From contig CAHJWM010000019.1 in NCBI GenBank assembly GCA_903642325.1, positions 1-64,000 of the forward strand: DNA of 64,000 nt. Direction: 5' to 3'. Source of the DNA: Myxococcales bacterium (GTDB taxonomy: Bacteria; Myxococcota_A; Polyangia; Polyangiales; Polyangiaceae). Position 1 is the first letter of the stretch; every line of letters starts with the position of its first letter. The notes under the pieces were generated by a model. It was not told where the DNA came from. It worked only from the letters and a program-made list of their open reading frames with translations, and did no database searches. Made by a program: the position numbers and the translations under genes. Positions 1 through 8,576 of this stretch are shown here, piece by piece.

Positions 1-224
1 CTCGGACGCGGAGCCGACGGACAACGCGCCGTCATGCAGCGCCGCTCGAAATCGCGACCAAACAGCGTGCTTTAACTCGCGGAAATATTGATGAAGAAGC
101 AAAGCTCCGCGCGCCGCAGAGGGCTCTCGCCGCCCTTCTGCCTCAGCGGGGCAATCTGCCTTGGCCCCGAATCGGAACGATGTAGGATTTCGGACCACCT
201 TTATGCTATGTTTTAGCTTGCGCT

Positions 225-241
225 TCGGCACCCCTCTTGCC
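225..241 (+). promoter_or_regulatory. possible sigma-54 (-24/-12) promoter
   Basis: The sequence reads GGCAC, five bases, then TTGC. GG (227-228) and GC (239-240) have the exact 10-base separation of a sigma-54 promoter. A transcript would begin near 252, about 34 bases before the kinase start at 286. A match of this quality is expected roughly once by chance in a window this size, so the location rather than the motif carries the weight. The rest of 1-285 shows no gene I can support. Confidence 0.4.
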
Positions 242-285
242 TGGTGGTGGGCAGGGGCCTTGCGCCTGCACAACCGACTTAGACT

Positions 286-1689
286 ATGCAACCCAGCTCC
301 AGCCCGACGCCCACGCCACCTGAGTCGCCGCCTCAACTCGGCCCAGCGGTAGGGGCCATCATAGCCGGCAAGTACCGGATAGACGGCGTCTTGGGCACGG
401 GCGGCATGGGTGTGGTGTTCAGCGCCACGCACCTCGAGCTGGATGCCCCGGTTGCGATCAAAGTCGTGCGCGAAGATCTGGCGTCGAACGAGGAGGTCGT
501 CTCGCGCCTGCTATTCGAGGCACGGGCCGTCGCGCGCATGCGAGGTTTACACATCGTGCGCGTGCTCGATGTCGCGCGCCTGGATACGGGAACGCCGTAC
601 ATCGTGATGGAGCAGCTGCGGGGCTCTGATTTGGCCGTGCTCCTCGGCCAACGCGGGGCGCTCTCGATCCCGGAAGCCGTACGCTATGTGCTGCAAGCTT
701 GTGAGGGGTTGGCAGAAGCGCACGACCTCGGGATCATCCATCGTGACCTGAAGCCCGAAAATTTATTTTTAGCGAGCACGCCAGAAGGCGTAGTGATAAA
801 AATTCTGGACTTTGGAATTTCCAAAGAGGTCGGCACGTCTCGCCGCTCCGCAAATCCTTCTACGCTCACGAAGCAAGGGTTGGCGGTGGGCTCGCCGTAT
901 TACATGTCGCCCGAGCAGATGCGCGCCTCAGCGGACTTGGATACGCGCGCCGACATCTGGAGCCTAGGGGCGATTTTGTTCGAGCTCGTTTCGGGCAGGT
1001 GCCCATTCGAAGCGGACACGACGGCCCTCCTGTGCACGAAAATCATGCTCGAGCCCACCCCGTCTTTGCGCGCTTTCTCGAGCGCCGCTCCGGAACCGCT
1101 CGATGCCATCGTGCAGCGCTGCCTGCAAAAGGACCCGAACGCTCGCTTTCAAAGCGTGCGTGAATTGGCCGATGCGCTGCTCGCTTTCTCCGCCGCGGAA
1201 GAGCCAATTTCGCGGCGCGTTTCGTCGGGCATAGATTTTCGCGCGGGCTCGTCGCCGCCTATGCTGGCCACGCCCCTCTCCGCGGAGGACGAAAATCCGT
1301 TCGCGCGCAGGCGCACGGGCTTCGCCTTGTTTGGTGTGTGCACGTTGCTCCTGGTCGCGGGCGTCGCGTTTTGGGAGCTGATCATCCGCAGTGACGACGC
1401 CGAGCCCCGCACCGCCAGTCAGAACGTTCCGGGGCTCGCCCACCGGCCCGCACGACCAGCGCTGGCCGACAGCGTTGAAGTATCCGCGCCGTCGATCTCG
1501 GGCTTGCGCGCCGCCGACCCCGCGCCCGTGATTGGCACGCCCCTGAGCAATGCGCCCGCAGGCGTTCGGCCTGCGGCTCGCGCGCCCCGGGGCCCCGCGA
1601 ATTCCCCGAGCGTGATCGCGCCGGTAAGCCCATCGCGCCGCCCCACGCCCGCCGAGCCCGACAGCCCCGAGGCGCGTTACGGCTTGTGA
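286..1689 (+). CDS. membrane-anchored Ser/Thr protein kinase (PknB/Pkn family)
   Basis: A Hanks-type kinase of 467 residues, expected to phosphorylate Ser/Thr on proteins from the cytoplasmic side of the membrane. The catalytic domain covers about residues 30-300. It has a glycine loop GTGGMG (37-42), ATP-anchoring Lys59 in AIK, the catalytic loop HRDLKPEN (Asp154), DFG (175-177) and SPE (208-210), so it looks active. One membrane helix follows at about 345-366, then a Pro/Ala-rich tail of about 100 residues, presumably outside, with no recognisable sensor domain. The gene stands alone behind a possible sigma-54 promoter. Two PP2C phosphatases lie within 11 kb and could oppose it, but nothing in the sequence ties them together. 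The start was chosen because the N-terminal segment leads directly into the kinase fold. Confidence 0.93.
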   Translation: MQPSSSPTPTPPESPPQLGPAVGAIIAGKYRIDGVLGTGGMGVVFSATHLELDAPVAIKVVREDLASNEEVVSRLLFEARAVARMRGLHIVRVLDVARLDTGTPYIVMEQLRGSDLAVLLGQRGALSIPEAVRYVLQACEGLAEAHDLGIIHRDLKPENLFLASTPEGVVIKILDFGISKEVGTSRRSANPSTLTKQGLAVGSPYYMSPEQMRASADLDTRADIWSLGAILFELVSGRCPFEADTTALLCTKIMLEPTPSLRAFSSAAPEPLDAIVQRCLQKDPNARFQSVRELADALLAFSAAEEPISRRVSSGIDFRAGSSPPMLATPLSAEDENPFARRRTGFALFGVCTLLLVAGVAFWELIIRSDDAEPRTASQNVPGLAHRPARPALADSVEVSAPSISGLRAADPAPVIGTPLSNAPAGVRPAARAPRGPANSPSVIAPVSPSRRPTPAEPDSPEARYGL

Positions 1690-1694
1690 TGCAC

Positions 1695-1722
1695 CGGCAC
1701 GCGGGGCTGACGCACCGTGCCG
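1695..1722 (+). terminator. weak hairpin after the kinase gene
   Basis: CGGCACG (1695-1701) can pair with CGTGCCG (1716-1722) six bases after the kinase stop codon. The loop is 14 bases and no T-tract follows, so this is only a weak terminator candidate. Confidence 0.3.
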
Positions 1723-1940
1723 CCGAAGGCTGCGACGTCAGCGTTGCATACGGTGACCATGCCAACTTGATGCAGGAGCCGACACCAGGGTCGCCCTCAG
1801 CCCTACCGAGCGTGGCTGGGGTGCGCGCAGGTACGCGCTAGGCCTTCACTCGCCGCGCGCCGCCGGAAGTCGCGCCTGGCGTAGTGCGGCCCGGGTGCGA
1901 TTAGTTGAACCGTTTCGAGCGCGCTGATGATCTCGAGCGC

Positions 1941-3272
1941 ATGGGGTATTTCAGGACTGGTTCGCGCGCGGTCTGCCTCGGTGCTCCGCTCTTGGCCCTC
2001 GCGGGCATCGCAGCGGCCGGCTGCAGTTCCGATTCGGACAGCGGCGCGAGCGGCGGCGGCCCCGCCGTAGCGGGAACGGCGAGTAGACCGGGCTCCGCGG
2101 GCGAGTTGAACAGCGCGGGCGGCGCCGGCCCGACTACGGGCGACCAGCCGGGTGGGTCAGGTGCGGGCGGGGGCCTGAGCAGCGGCGGCACAGGCGGCCT
2201 GAGCAGCGGGGGCACAGGCGGCCTAAGCAGCGGCGGCACAGGCGGGCGTAGCCCGGCGAGCAGTGGAGGGCTGAGCGCAGGAGGCGCAAGCGGGGCGGCG
2301 GGCAGTGGCGCAGGGACAGGTTGCGCGATGGCCTGCGGCTTGAATTCGAAGTGTGAGGCGGCTACCAAGGCCTGCGTCTGTAATCCCGGCTTTGTCTCGC
2401 AAGCGGGAGCCTGCGCCGCCGCACCCGTGGGCGACCCGAGCACGCACACGCAAGCCGATGTCTGCAGCCAATGGAAGCAGGGCCACGTGATCACCGAGCC
2501 CAAACCATTGACTGCGAGCGGCTCCGAATGTGAACCGGGCACGTTGAAAGCCGGCGGCATCACCGACACGCTCGTGCGCATCAACATGTTTCGATGGTTC
2601 GAGGGGATGGCACCGGTGAGCGACGACCCACAATACGACCTGGACGCGCAAGCGTGCGCCAACCTCGAGGCGTGGTGGGATTTCACGAGCACCAGCAGCC
2701 CGCACATGCCGCCGGCTTCCAGCAAATGTTACACCGCTACTGGCGGCAGCACGGCGGGGCAAAGCAACATCAGCTGGGGCTCGAACGGTCCGGCCCAGTC
2801 CATCGATCAATACATGGAGGATAAAGGCAACGACACGACGCTCGGTCATCGGCGCTGGGTCGTGAATCCGCCGCTGAACCCCGTGGGGGTTGGCTATTGG
2901 CAAACAGGCGGCATGTACGGCAACGCCAGCTGTCTGCGCATCTTTGCGACCAAGGGCACCGGGCCAAAGCCCGCCTGGAACGCCGTGCCGCCAGCCGGCT
3001 TTGCGCCAATCGTGATGGCCAAGTATCCGCAGTGGAGCTTCGAGGGTTCGCTCGCTGGCATTGCCAAGGCCAGCGCCAGCGTGCTCCGTGTCGATGACAA
3101 CACGGCGCTCGCCGTGACCCCGCAAGCATTGTCACAGGGCTACGGCCAAGACACCATGAGCTTCAAGCCGAGCGGCTGGACTGCCGAGGCGGGCAAGACT
3201 TATCGAGTGACCATTAGCGGCCTGACCAGCGGCAACGTCGTGTATGACGTGAAGCCGGTCACTTGTGATTGA
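1941..3272 (+). CDS. CAP-domain lipoprotein with EGF-like module
   Basis: Surface lipoprotein of about 443 residues. The N-terminus is a lipoprotein signal with lipobox LAGIAAAGC. A Gly/Ser-rich linker with three near-identical LSSGGTGG repeats follows, then a short Cys-rich module (CGLNSKC...CVCNPGF) resembling an EGF domain. The C-terminal half looks like a CAP/SCP domain: it has a VRINMFRWFEG helix, an alternating CANLEAWW helix and the GHRRWVVNPPLNPVGVGY segment typical of bacterial CAP proteins. The role is unknown; bacterial CAP proteins are often secreted and some bind lipids or act on polymers. An upstream in-frame TTG at 1905 would add 12 residues before the signal, so the ATG at 1941 was preferred. 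It converges with the OsmC gene 9 bases away. Confidence 0.85.
   Translation: MGYFRTGSRAVCLGAPLLALAGIAAAGCSSDSDSGASGGGPAVAGTASRPGSAGELNSAGGAGPTTGDQPGGSGAGGGLSSGGTGGLSSGGTGGLSSGGTGGRSPASSGGLSAGGASGAAGSGAGTGCAMACGLNSKCEAATKACVCNPGFVSQAGACAAAPVGDPSTHTQADVCSQWKQGHVITEPKPLTASGSECEPGTLKAGGITDTLVRINMFRWFEGMAPVSDDPQYDLDAQACANLEAWWDFTSTSSPHMPPASSKCYTATGGSTAGQSNISWGSNGPAQSIDQYMEDKGNDTTLGHRRWVVNPPLNPVGVGYWQTGGMYGNASCLRIFATKGTGPKPAWNAVPPAGFAPIVMAKYPQWSFEGSLAGIAKASASVLRVDDNTALAVTPQALSQGYGQDTMSFKPSGWTAEAGKTYRVTISGLTSGNVVYDVKPVTCD
2173..2244 (+). repeat. three 24-bp tandem repeats in the lipoprotein linker
   Basis: Units 2173-2196, 2197-2220 and 2221-2244 differ by one base each and encode LSSGGTGG three times. 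Such in-frame repeats can change copy number and would lengthen the linker by 8 residues per unit. Confidence 0.95.
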
Positions 3273-3281
3273 ACGCGCTAT

Positions 3282-3716
3282 TCAGAGCAACTTAGCCGAC
3301 AGCGTGATGGGCGTGGCTGAGAGCGCTTTCGAGAGTGGGCAGCCCTTCTTCGCGCCCTCGGCGATGGCTTGGAACTTGGCGTCGTCCAATCCGGACACGC
3401 GCGCTTGCAGCGTGAGCGCGATGGTCTTGATCGCGAAGCCGCCCTCGACTTTCTGCAATTCGACCGCCGCCGAGACATGCAGCTCCTCCGGAGGATGACC
3501 TGCCTCGCTCAGGGCAAAGGACGTGGCCATGGCAAAGCAGCCGGCGTGCGCCGCGCCGAGCAACTCCTCTGGATTGGTACCGGCCTTACCGTCCTGACTT
3601 TCAAAGCGCGTTTTGAATGAATACGGCTGAGCGTCGAACACGCCGCTTTGCATGCTCAACTCGCCCGTGCCGTGCAGCCCATCGCCCTTCCAAAGCGCAG
3701 TACTGGTACGAATCAT
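3282..3716 (-). CDS. OsmC-family peroxiredoxin
   Basis: Protein of 144 residues, the normal size for OsmC proteins, which are cytoplasmic thiol peroxidases that reduce organic hydroperoxides. Both redox cysteines are visible: one in AAHAGCFAMA in the middle and one in KKGCPLSKAL near the C-terminus. The GTNPEELLGAAHAGCF segment is the OsmC signature and places it in the OsmC rather than the Ohr branch. It ends 9 bases from the CAP lipoprotein stop on the other strand. The next gene on this strand, a PP2C phosphatase, is separated by about 130 bases and a strong hairpin, so it is likely transcribed on its own. Confidence 0.93.
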   Translation of the reverse strand: MIRTSTALWKGDGLHGTGELSMQSGVFDAQPYSFKTRFESQDGKAGTNPEELLGAAHAGCFAMATSFALSEAGHPPEELHVSAAVELQKVEGGFAIKTIALTLQARVSGLDDAKFQAIAEGAKKGCPLSKALSATPITLSAKLL

Positions 3717-3820
3717 GATTCAGCTCCCGGTTAGAATGTGGGCGCAGTAAAGCTCAGTGCGGGGGCGGCCGCATCGGCAAATGATGGCACCGGCAGAGCC
3801 GCGGCAGATTGCCACACGCT

Positions 3821-3856
3821 CGGCCGCGCTCGAGCCGGCACCGGCTAGCGCGGCCG
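3821..3856 (-). terminator. hairpin across the PP2C stop codon
   Basis: CGGCCGCGCT (3821-3830) pairs perfectly with AGCGCGGCCG (3847-3856), and inside it GCCGG pairs with CCGGC. The stop codon (3845-3847) lies in the stem. No T-tract follows on the minus strand. Confidence 0.55.
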
Positions 3857-4720
3857 ACGGGCGTTCGGCGCGTAGTCCTTGATCACCTTGAAAGTCGCCG
3901 TCACGGTTTCAGCGGGGGACGGTGGCTCTAGCCGGCTGTCCTCGAACAATGCGACCACCGCGGTCAAGTTATCCGCGCCGCCGCGCTCATTGGCCAGCTC
4001 CACCAAGCGTTGACAGGCCACGCTCGGGTCATGGGCCTGCATGATCTCCCGTAGCTCGTCGGCAGACACGGCGTTGGATACACCATCCGAGCAGAGCAGC
4101 ATCTTGTCCCGTTGTCGCAGCAGCACGTGGCCAATGGCGGCGTGCACTTCCGGCGCGACGCCCATGGCCTGCAGCAAGATATTCTTCTGCGGCGAGCTCT
4201 CGGCTTGCTCGGGCGTACAGAGTCCAGTGTCTACCATCATCTGCACCAAGCTTTGGTCGTGGGTGAGCTGCTTCAGCTGGCCATTGCGCAACAAGTACGC
4301 TCGCGAGTCGCCCACCTCCGCAACGTATGCGCCGGTATCGTCGACCAAGACGGCGGTCAACGTCGCCCCCATACCGTGCTTGCGCTTGCGCACGGCGGTC
4401 GCGGCGACTTCTGCATTGGCCCCGCGGATCGCGGCTTCCAGCTTTTCCTCCGCGGGGCCGCCCACGCCCGCGGCCTGCAGCGATTGCCGCAAGCTCGTGA
4501 TCACGACATTGCTCGCGATCTCGCCGCCAGCGTGGCCGCCCATGCCATCGGACAGGGCGAGCAGAGCGCCACCCCGTCCCACCCTGAATGAGCCAACGGA
4601 AGGGCTCGCGTCGTACGTGGCTCCGCTCGAGAGATCGGTGATCTGAAACGCGTCCTCGTTGTTTTCGCGAGACAGCCCGACATCGGTCAGCGCGCCAAAA
4701 GAAATTGACATGTCACTCAT
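3845..4720 (-). CDS. PP2C-family protein Ser/Thr phosphatase
   Basis: Soluble metal-dependent phosphatase of about 291 residues. All core PP2C motifs are present: RENNEDAF near residue 20, SDGMGGHAGGE with metal ligands at about 58-59, VGDSRAYLL, LLCSDGVSN and ANERGGADNLT. It should remove phosphate from Ser/Thr on proteins and could oppose the kinase at 286-1689. The reading frame is open far upstream, but the PP2C fold begins at MSDMSISFGALTDVG. The ATG at 4720, preceded by CGGA about seven bases upstream, was chosen; ATGs at 4726 and 4711 are alternatives. It has no membrane segment, unlike its paralogue at 10554-11597, with which it shares long stretches around each motif. Confidence 0.92.
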   Translation of the reverse strand: MSDMSISFGALTDVGLSRENNEDAFQITDLSSGATYDASPSVGSFRVGRGGALLALSDGMGGHAGGEIASNVVITSLRQSLQAAGVGGPAEEKLEAAIRGANAEVAATAVRKRKHGMGATLTAVLVDDTGAYVAEVGDSRAYLLRNGQLKQLTHDQSLVQMMVDTGLCTPEQAESSPQKNILLQAMGVAPEVHAAIGHVLLRQRDKMLLCSDGVSNAVSADELREIMQAHDPSVACQRLVELANERGGADNLTAVVALFEDSRLEPPSPAETVTATFKVIKDYAPNARRPR

Positions 4721-4892
4721 GAGCATTCCGTTCGCGAATTCTGGTGCGCTGACCAAGCCGTGGGGGCAATGGCACACGCGCGCGCGGCGGGGGGCAAGTC
4801 CAAACGCGAGCCGCGCCAGTTGCATGCCGGCCGCGGCATAATGCCTCGCGAAAAGTCGCCATGTTTGCTGTATTCTCTGCCTGTAGTGAACG

Positions 4893-5486
4893 ATGCGTAG
4901 TCCGTTGAATCGCGTCCAGATGGGATTGGCCAAGTCGGCGCTGGTGCTGCTGCTCGGGGGCTGCAAACGCGCGCCCGACTGTCCGCCCTGCCCGTCATGC
5001 AAAGCCGTCGCGCAGGTCAGCGCTGCGCCGACGCCAGCGTCCGCCGCGCCCACGCCGGCGATGCCCACGTGGGCGTCTCTAATCAGCGGCAAGAGCCTTA
5101 CGTACAGCACGACTTACCCGGGCGATGGAGCTATCGCCGGCTCGCTGACATTCAACGAGCCGCGCATCTTGCCGGCCTCCAACGAGCGCTGGGCGGACTG
5201 GGTGGTGTTTGATTTGACGTTCGCCACCGACGCGGGCGACCCGGCGGACCGTTGGGTAGAAGCCGTCTCCGCCGCGCACGGAGAAGAACGACCCTGCAGA
5301 TTCGACCGCCTCAACCCATTCACTGGCTTACCCAAGGCCGGGCACAAGGTCACCGTCACCTTGTCTTGCCCAGACGTCTCCGACGTGGACGAGCTGGATT
5401 TCAGGAATGGGGCGCCGGTGGTGCTCGAGCTCACCGGAGGCAATTGGACCGCGCGTCCGAACCCGAATAGCGCGCCGGCTCCGTGA
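4893..5486 (+). CDS. small lipoprotein of unknown function
   Basis: Protein of 197 residues with a short signal and lipobox LLLLGGC, so it should be lipid-anchored. Right after the anchor is a cluster of cysteines (CKRAPDCPPCPSC), then an Ala/Pro-rich linker and a roughly 130-residue domain. That domain is rich in beta-forming and charged residues (TYSTTYPGDGAIAGSLTFNEP, VTVTLSCPDVSDVDELDF) and matches no family I recognise. It is divergent from the PP2C phosphatase (about 170 bases between starts) and converges with the receiver gene 20 bases after its stop. Confidence 0.75.
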   Translation: MRSPLNRVQMGLAKSALVLLLGGCKRAPDCPPCPSCKAVAQVSAAPTPASAAPTPAMPTWASLISGKSLTYSTTYPGDGAIAGSLTFNEPRILPASNERWADWVVFDLTFATDAGDPADRWVEAVSAAHGEERPCRFDRLNPFTGLPKAGHKVTVTLSCPDVSDVDELDFRNGAPVVLELTGGNWTARPNPNSAPAP

Positions 5487-5506
5487 AGAATCGGCAATTC
5501 GCCGGC

Positions 5507-5935
5507 TCAATTCCGCGAAACCGAACCCATCACCTCCACGTAGTCGAGCTCCAGGACGATGCTTTGCAACTTGCGCACGCTGACCGGCTTCACGAAGTGC
5601 GCATTGAAAATCGGCGCCTCGTGCTGCCGCCCGAGCGGCAAGTCGAAGCCAGTCACGGCGACGAACCGGCACTCGTCGAGCTCCGGTTTCGTGCGCAGCG
5701 CGCGCGCCAACTCGAAGCCGTCCATCCCGGGCAGCGCGATGTCGATCAGCGCAACCTGTGGCCGCAGCATCAGCGCAAGCTCGATCGCTTCCGTGGCGCT
5801 GTGCGCGACGCGCGTGTCGTGGCCCTCGGCGCGGAGCGCGTGATCCATCAACGCTGCCGCGTCGGGGTCGTCGTCGACGATTAGCACACGCCGGCAGCGG
5901 GCAGGGTCACGGCGTGCGTGTTCTCGGATGGTCAT
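5507..5935 (-). CDS. single-domain response regulator (CheY-like receiver)
   Basis: Receiver of about 142 residues without an output domain. The acidic pocket VLIVDDDPD is followed by the phospho-acceptor Asp65 in VALIDIALPGMDG, the Thr in FVAVTGF and the conserved Lys in HFVKPVS. The frame is open further upstream, but the ATG at 5935 gives a normal receiver N-terminus. It closely resembles the receiver at 59168-59602 (shared IDI-LPGMDG and VAVTG blocks), so the two are probably paralogues that accept phosphate from a kinase such as the hybrid or PAS kinases here. No cognate kinase is adjacent. Confidence 0.9.
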   Translation of the reverse strand: MTIREHARRDPARCRRVLIVDDDPDAAALMDHALRAEGHDTRVAHSATEAIELALMLRPQVALIDIALPGMDGFELARALRTKPELDECRFVAVTGFDLPLGRQHEAPIFNAHFVKPVSVRKLQSIVLELDYVEVMGSVSRN

Positions 5936-6027
5936 CGCAGCCCAGTTATTAACCGCGCCGGCCGTGAGTGCACACCGCAATTCAATGACGTTTGTGCCAC
6001 AGCCTAAGTGGTACTAATGCTGAGTCA

Positions 6028-7500
6028 ATGAGCACCGAAGGCATCGTTCAAGGGCGCGTGGGGCCGCGCTATCCGCACCTCGTGGTGCTGGTGGGCGCAA
6101 CCGGCGACCTGTCGCGGCGCAAGCTTCTGCCCGGCTTGTTCCACTTGGCGGGCTCCGGTTTCATCCCCGGCTGCCGCATCATCGGAGTGTCCCTCGATGA
6201 ACTGGACGCCGAGGGCTTCCGCGCGCTGGCCCGCTCGGCCCTGAACGAGTTTTCCACGCGCCCGGTGACGGAGGAAGCTTGGGCCACCTTCGCCGCGAGC
6301 CTGGACTACGTCCCTTTGAACGCCGGCAATAGTGCGTTGAAAGAAGCTGCAGAACGCGCGGAACGTACTTTTAGCGGTGAGAGCCGGCGGCTCCACTATC
6401 TGAGCGTCCCGCCGAGCGCGGCGCTTTCCGCCGCGCGCATGCTGGGCGAGGCCGGCCTGATCGAACGCTCGCGTGTGGTGATGGAGAAGCCCTTTGGCAC
6501 CGACCTGGCGAGCTCCGTTGCCTTGAACGCAAGCCTGCACGAGGTGTTCAGTGAGCAGCAAATCTTCCGCATCGATCACTTTTTGGGCAAGGAACCTGCA
6601 CAAAATATTCTTGCCTTTCGCTTCGGCAACGGCTTGTTCGAGCCCATCTGGAATCGCAATTTCATCGATCACGTTCAGATCGACGTTCCCGAAACGCTCG
6701 GCCTCGGCACGCGCGTCGGTTTCTATGAAACGGTGGGTGCCTTCCGCGACATGGTCGTCACGCACCTGTTTCAGATCCTTGCCTTCATGGCCATGGAACC
6801 GCCGACCTCGCTCGAGCCCACGCCGATCAGCGAAGAGAAGAACAAAGTTTTTCGCAGCATGCTGCCGATTGCGCCGAGCAACGTCGTGCGCGGTCAGTAT
6901 ATCGGCTATCGCGCCGAGGCTGGCGTGCACCCCGAGTCCGACACGGAGACCTTCATCGCCCTCAAGTGCTTCATCGACAATTGGCGTTGGGCGGGCGTGC
7001 CATTTTACATGCGTACGGGGAAGCGCTTGGCCGAGGGCCAGCGCATCATCTCGATCGCCTTTCGCGAGCCGCCGAAGAGCATGTTTCCGCCGGGCTCGGG
7101 CGTCGGCTCACAGGGCCCCGATCATCTCACCTTTGACCTTGCCGACGCGTCCAAAATGTCGCTTTCGTTTTATGGCAAGCGCCCCGGACCGGGCATGCGC
7201 CTCGATAAGCTGAGCTTACAATTTGCCATGCATGATACGGGCTACGCGGGGCAAGTGCTCGAAGCGTACGAACGGCTGATCCTCGACGCTATGCGCGGTG
7301 ACCGCACCCTGTTCACCGCCGCCGAAGGCATCGAGCAGCTTTGGGAAAAGTCGATGCCCCTGCTCGACGCGCCCCCACCGGTGCGCATGTACACGCCGGG
7401 CACCTGGGGCCCCAACGTGATCCATTCCTTGATCGCGCCTCACGCTTGGCGGCTGCCCTTCGAGCGCGCTTGGCGCGATCAAAATCCGACGACCGGCTAA
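6028..7500 (+). CDS. zwf: glucose-6-phosphate 1-dehydrogenase
   Basis: First enzyme of the oxidative pentose phosphate pathway, oxidising glucose 6-phosphate to 6-phosphogluconolactone with NADP. The 490-residue length is normal. The N-terminal Rossmann motif is GATGDLSRRKLLPGL, and the substrate-binding active-site block is RIDHFLGKEPAQNI with the catalytic His in DH. MEKPFGTD, NRNFIDHVQI and FYMRTGKRL are further family blocks. The TTG at 5992 would add 12 residues before MSTEG; the ATG at 6028 was preferred. The gene stands alone, with no pgl, gnd or opcA neighbour in view. Confidence 0.96.
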   Translation: MSTEGIVQGRVGPRYPHLVVLVGATGDLSRRKLLPGLFHLAGSGFIPGCRIIGVSLDELDAEGFRALARSALNEFSTRPVTEEAWATFAASLDYVPLNAGNSALKEAAERAERTFSGESRRLHYLSVPPSAALSAARMLGEAGLIERSRVVMEKPFGTDLASSVALNASLHEVFSEQQIFRIDHFLGKEPAQNILAFRFGNGLFEPIWNRNFIDHVQIDVPETLGLGTRVGFYETVGAFRDMVVTHLFQILAFMAMEPPTSLEPTPISEEKNKVFRSMLPIAPSNVVRGQYIGYRAEAGVHPESDTETFIALKCFIDNWRWAGVPFYMRTGKRLAEGQRIISIAFREPPKSMFPPGSGVGSQGPDHLTFDLADASKMSLSFYGKRPGPGMRLDKLSLQFAMHDTGYAGQVLEAYERLILDAMRGDRTLFTAAEGIEQLWEKSMPLLDAPPPVRMYTPGTWGPNVIHSLIAPHAWRLPFERAWRDQNPTTG

Positions 7501-7644
7501 GTAGCGCCGCCACACTGAGGCACTTGGCTGAATGCGCTTGAAAAGACGGCGCCGCCTGAGCGATGCCAGTCGAGCCGGCCACTTTCCGCTTGCTGGACGC
7601 GATCACGCGGAGCGGGTCGGCACGATCGATGCAGGTTCGCGCCC

Positions 7645-8406
7645 ATGGCTCCGTCTGCCCGAGCACTGCCCGCCGTAAACAACGATGTATATTCGACGCT
7701 TGGTGCGCGCTGGTACGACGCCGCCGACGATCCGGTTGCGCTACTTCGGGCCGAATCGAGATTGCGCAACCCTTGGCTCGCCGCCCACATCGCTCGAACC
7801 TTCGGCAACGAACCGTGTAGCGTGCTCGACATCGGCTGCGGTGGCGGGTTCCTCACCAACTACCTCGCGACGCTCGGCCATCGCGTCACCGGTTTGGACG
7901 AGGCGGCCGATAGCCTAGAAGTTGCTGCTCGTCACGATGGCTCGGGCGCCGTGACCTATGACCGTGGGGATGCCTTGAAGCTGCCCTACGATGACGCCTG
8001 CTTCGACGTTGTCTGCGCGATGGATTTCCTGGAGCATGTGGAGGACCCAGAGCGCGTCGTGAGTGAGGCGGCGCGCGTGCTGAAGCCGGCAGGCTTGTTC
8101 TTTTTCCATACCTTCAACCGGAACTGGTTGTCTTGGCTCGTGATCATCAAGGGCGTGGAGTGGTTCGTAAAAAACACGCCGCAAGACATGCACGTGCTGC
8201 ATCTGTTCTTGAAGCCCAAAGAGGTCGCGGCCATGTGCAAGCGCCAAGGCCTGGTAACTGGACAGGTGCTGGGCTCGCGGCCCAAGCTGAGCGGCGCTTT
8301 CTTCGAGATGCTCTTGAAGCGAGAGGTCCCCGCCGACTTCGCGTTCGTCTTCTCCGAATCCACCACGCTCGGGTTCACCGGATATGCGCGCAAGCTCCCG
8401 GCATGA
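7645..8406 (+). CDS. UbiG-like class I SAM methyltransferase
   Basis: Protein of 253 residues with the SAM-binding motif VLDIGCGGGFLTNYLA, an acidic post-II residue (GLDEA) and motif IV-like CFDVVCAMDFLEHVEDPE. The N-terminal NNDVYSTLGARWYDAADDP and the later TFNRNWLSWLVIIKGVEWF pattern match the UbiG family of O-methyltransferases acting on polyprenyl phenols. A myxobacterium makes menaquinone, so the true substrate may be another phenol; it should not be taken as ubiquinone biosynthesis. It follows zwf by 144 bases on the same strand but nothing links the two functionally. Confidence 0.88.
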   Translation: MAPSARALPAVNNDVYSTLGARWYDAADDPVALLRAESRLRNPWLAAHIARTFGNEPCSVLDIGCGGGFLTNYLATLGHRVTGLDEAADSLEVAARHDGSGAVTYDRGDALKLPYDDACFDVVCAMDFLEHVEDPERVVSEAARVLKPAGLFFFHTFNRNWLSWLVIIKGVEWFVKNTPQDMHVLHLFLKPKEVAAMCKRQGLVTGQVLGSRPKLSGAFFEMLLKREVPADFAFVFSESTTLGFTGYARKLPA

Positions 8407-8576
8407 TGCGTGGATGGGTATCAGCCGAACTCGCTGGGGCGTCGAGACGCGGATCTGATCGCGTGCGCCTTCCGTCTCGGTGCGAGGGCGCGCATCAGGT
8501 TTCGATACAGGGGCCCGGCGCTCTACGTGAGGAACCACAATGGAGGCCATTGCCGGCCGCGACGCGCGTCGCTGGC

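Noticed and set aside
7619-7633. Second sigma-54-like match (GGCAC-N5-ATGC)
   Set aside because: The -12 element has a mismatch and the predicted start would fall at the methyltransferase start codon, leaving no leader.
8454-8505. Interrupted stem (CTGAT and GCGCC arms) after the UbiG-like methyltransferase
   Set aside because: The internal loop is large and the stem is short; too weak to list as a terminator.
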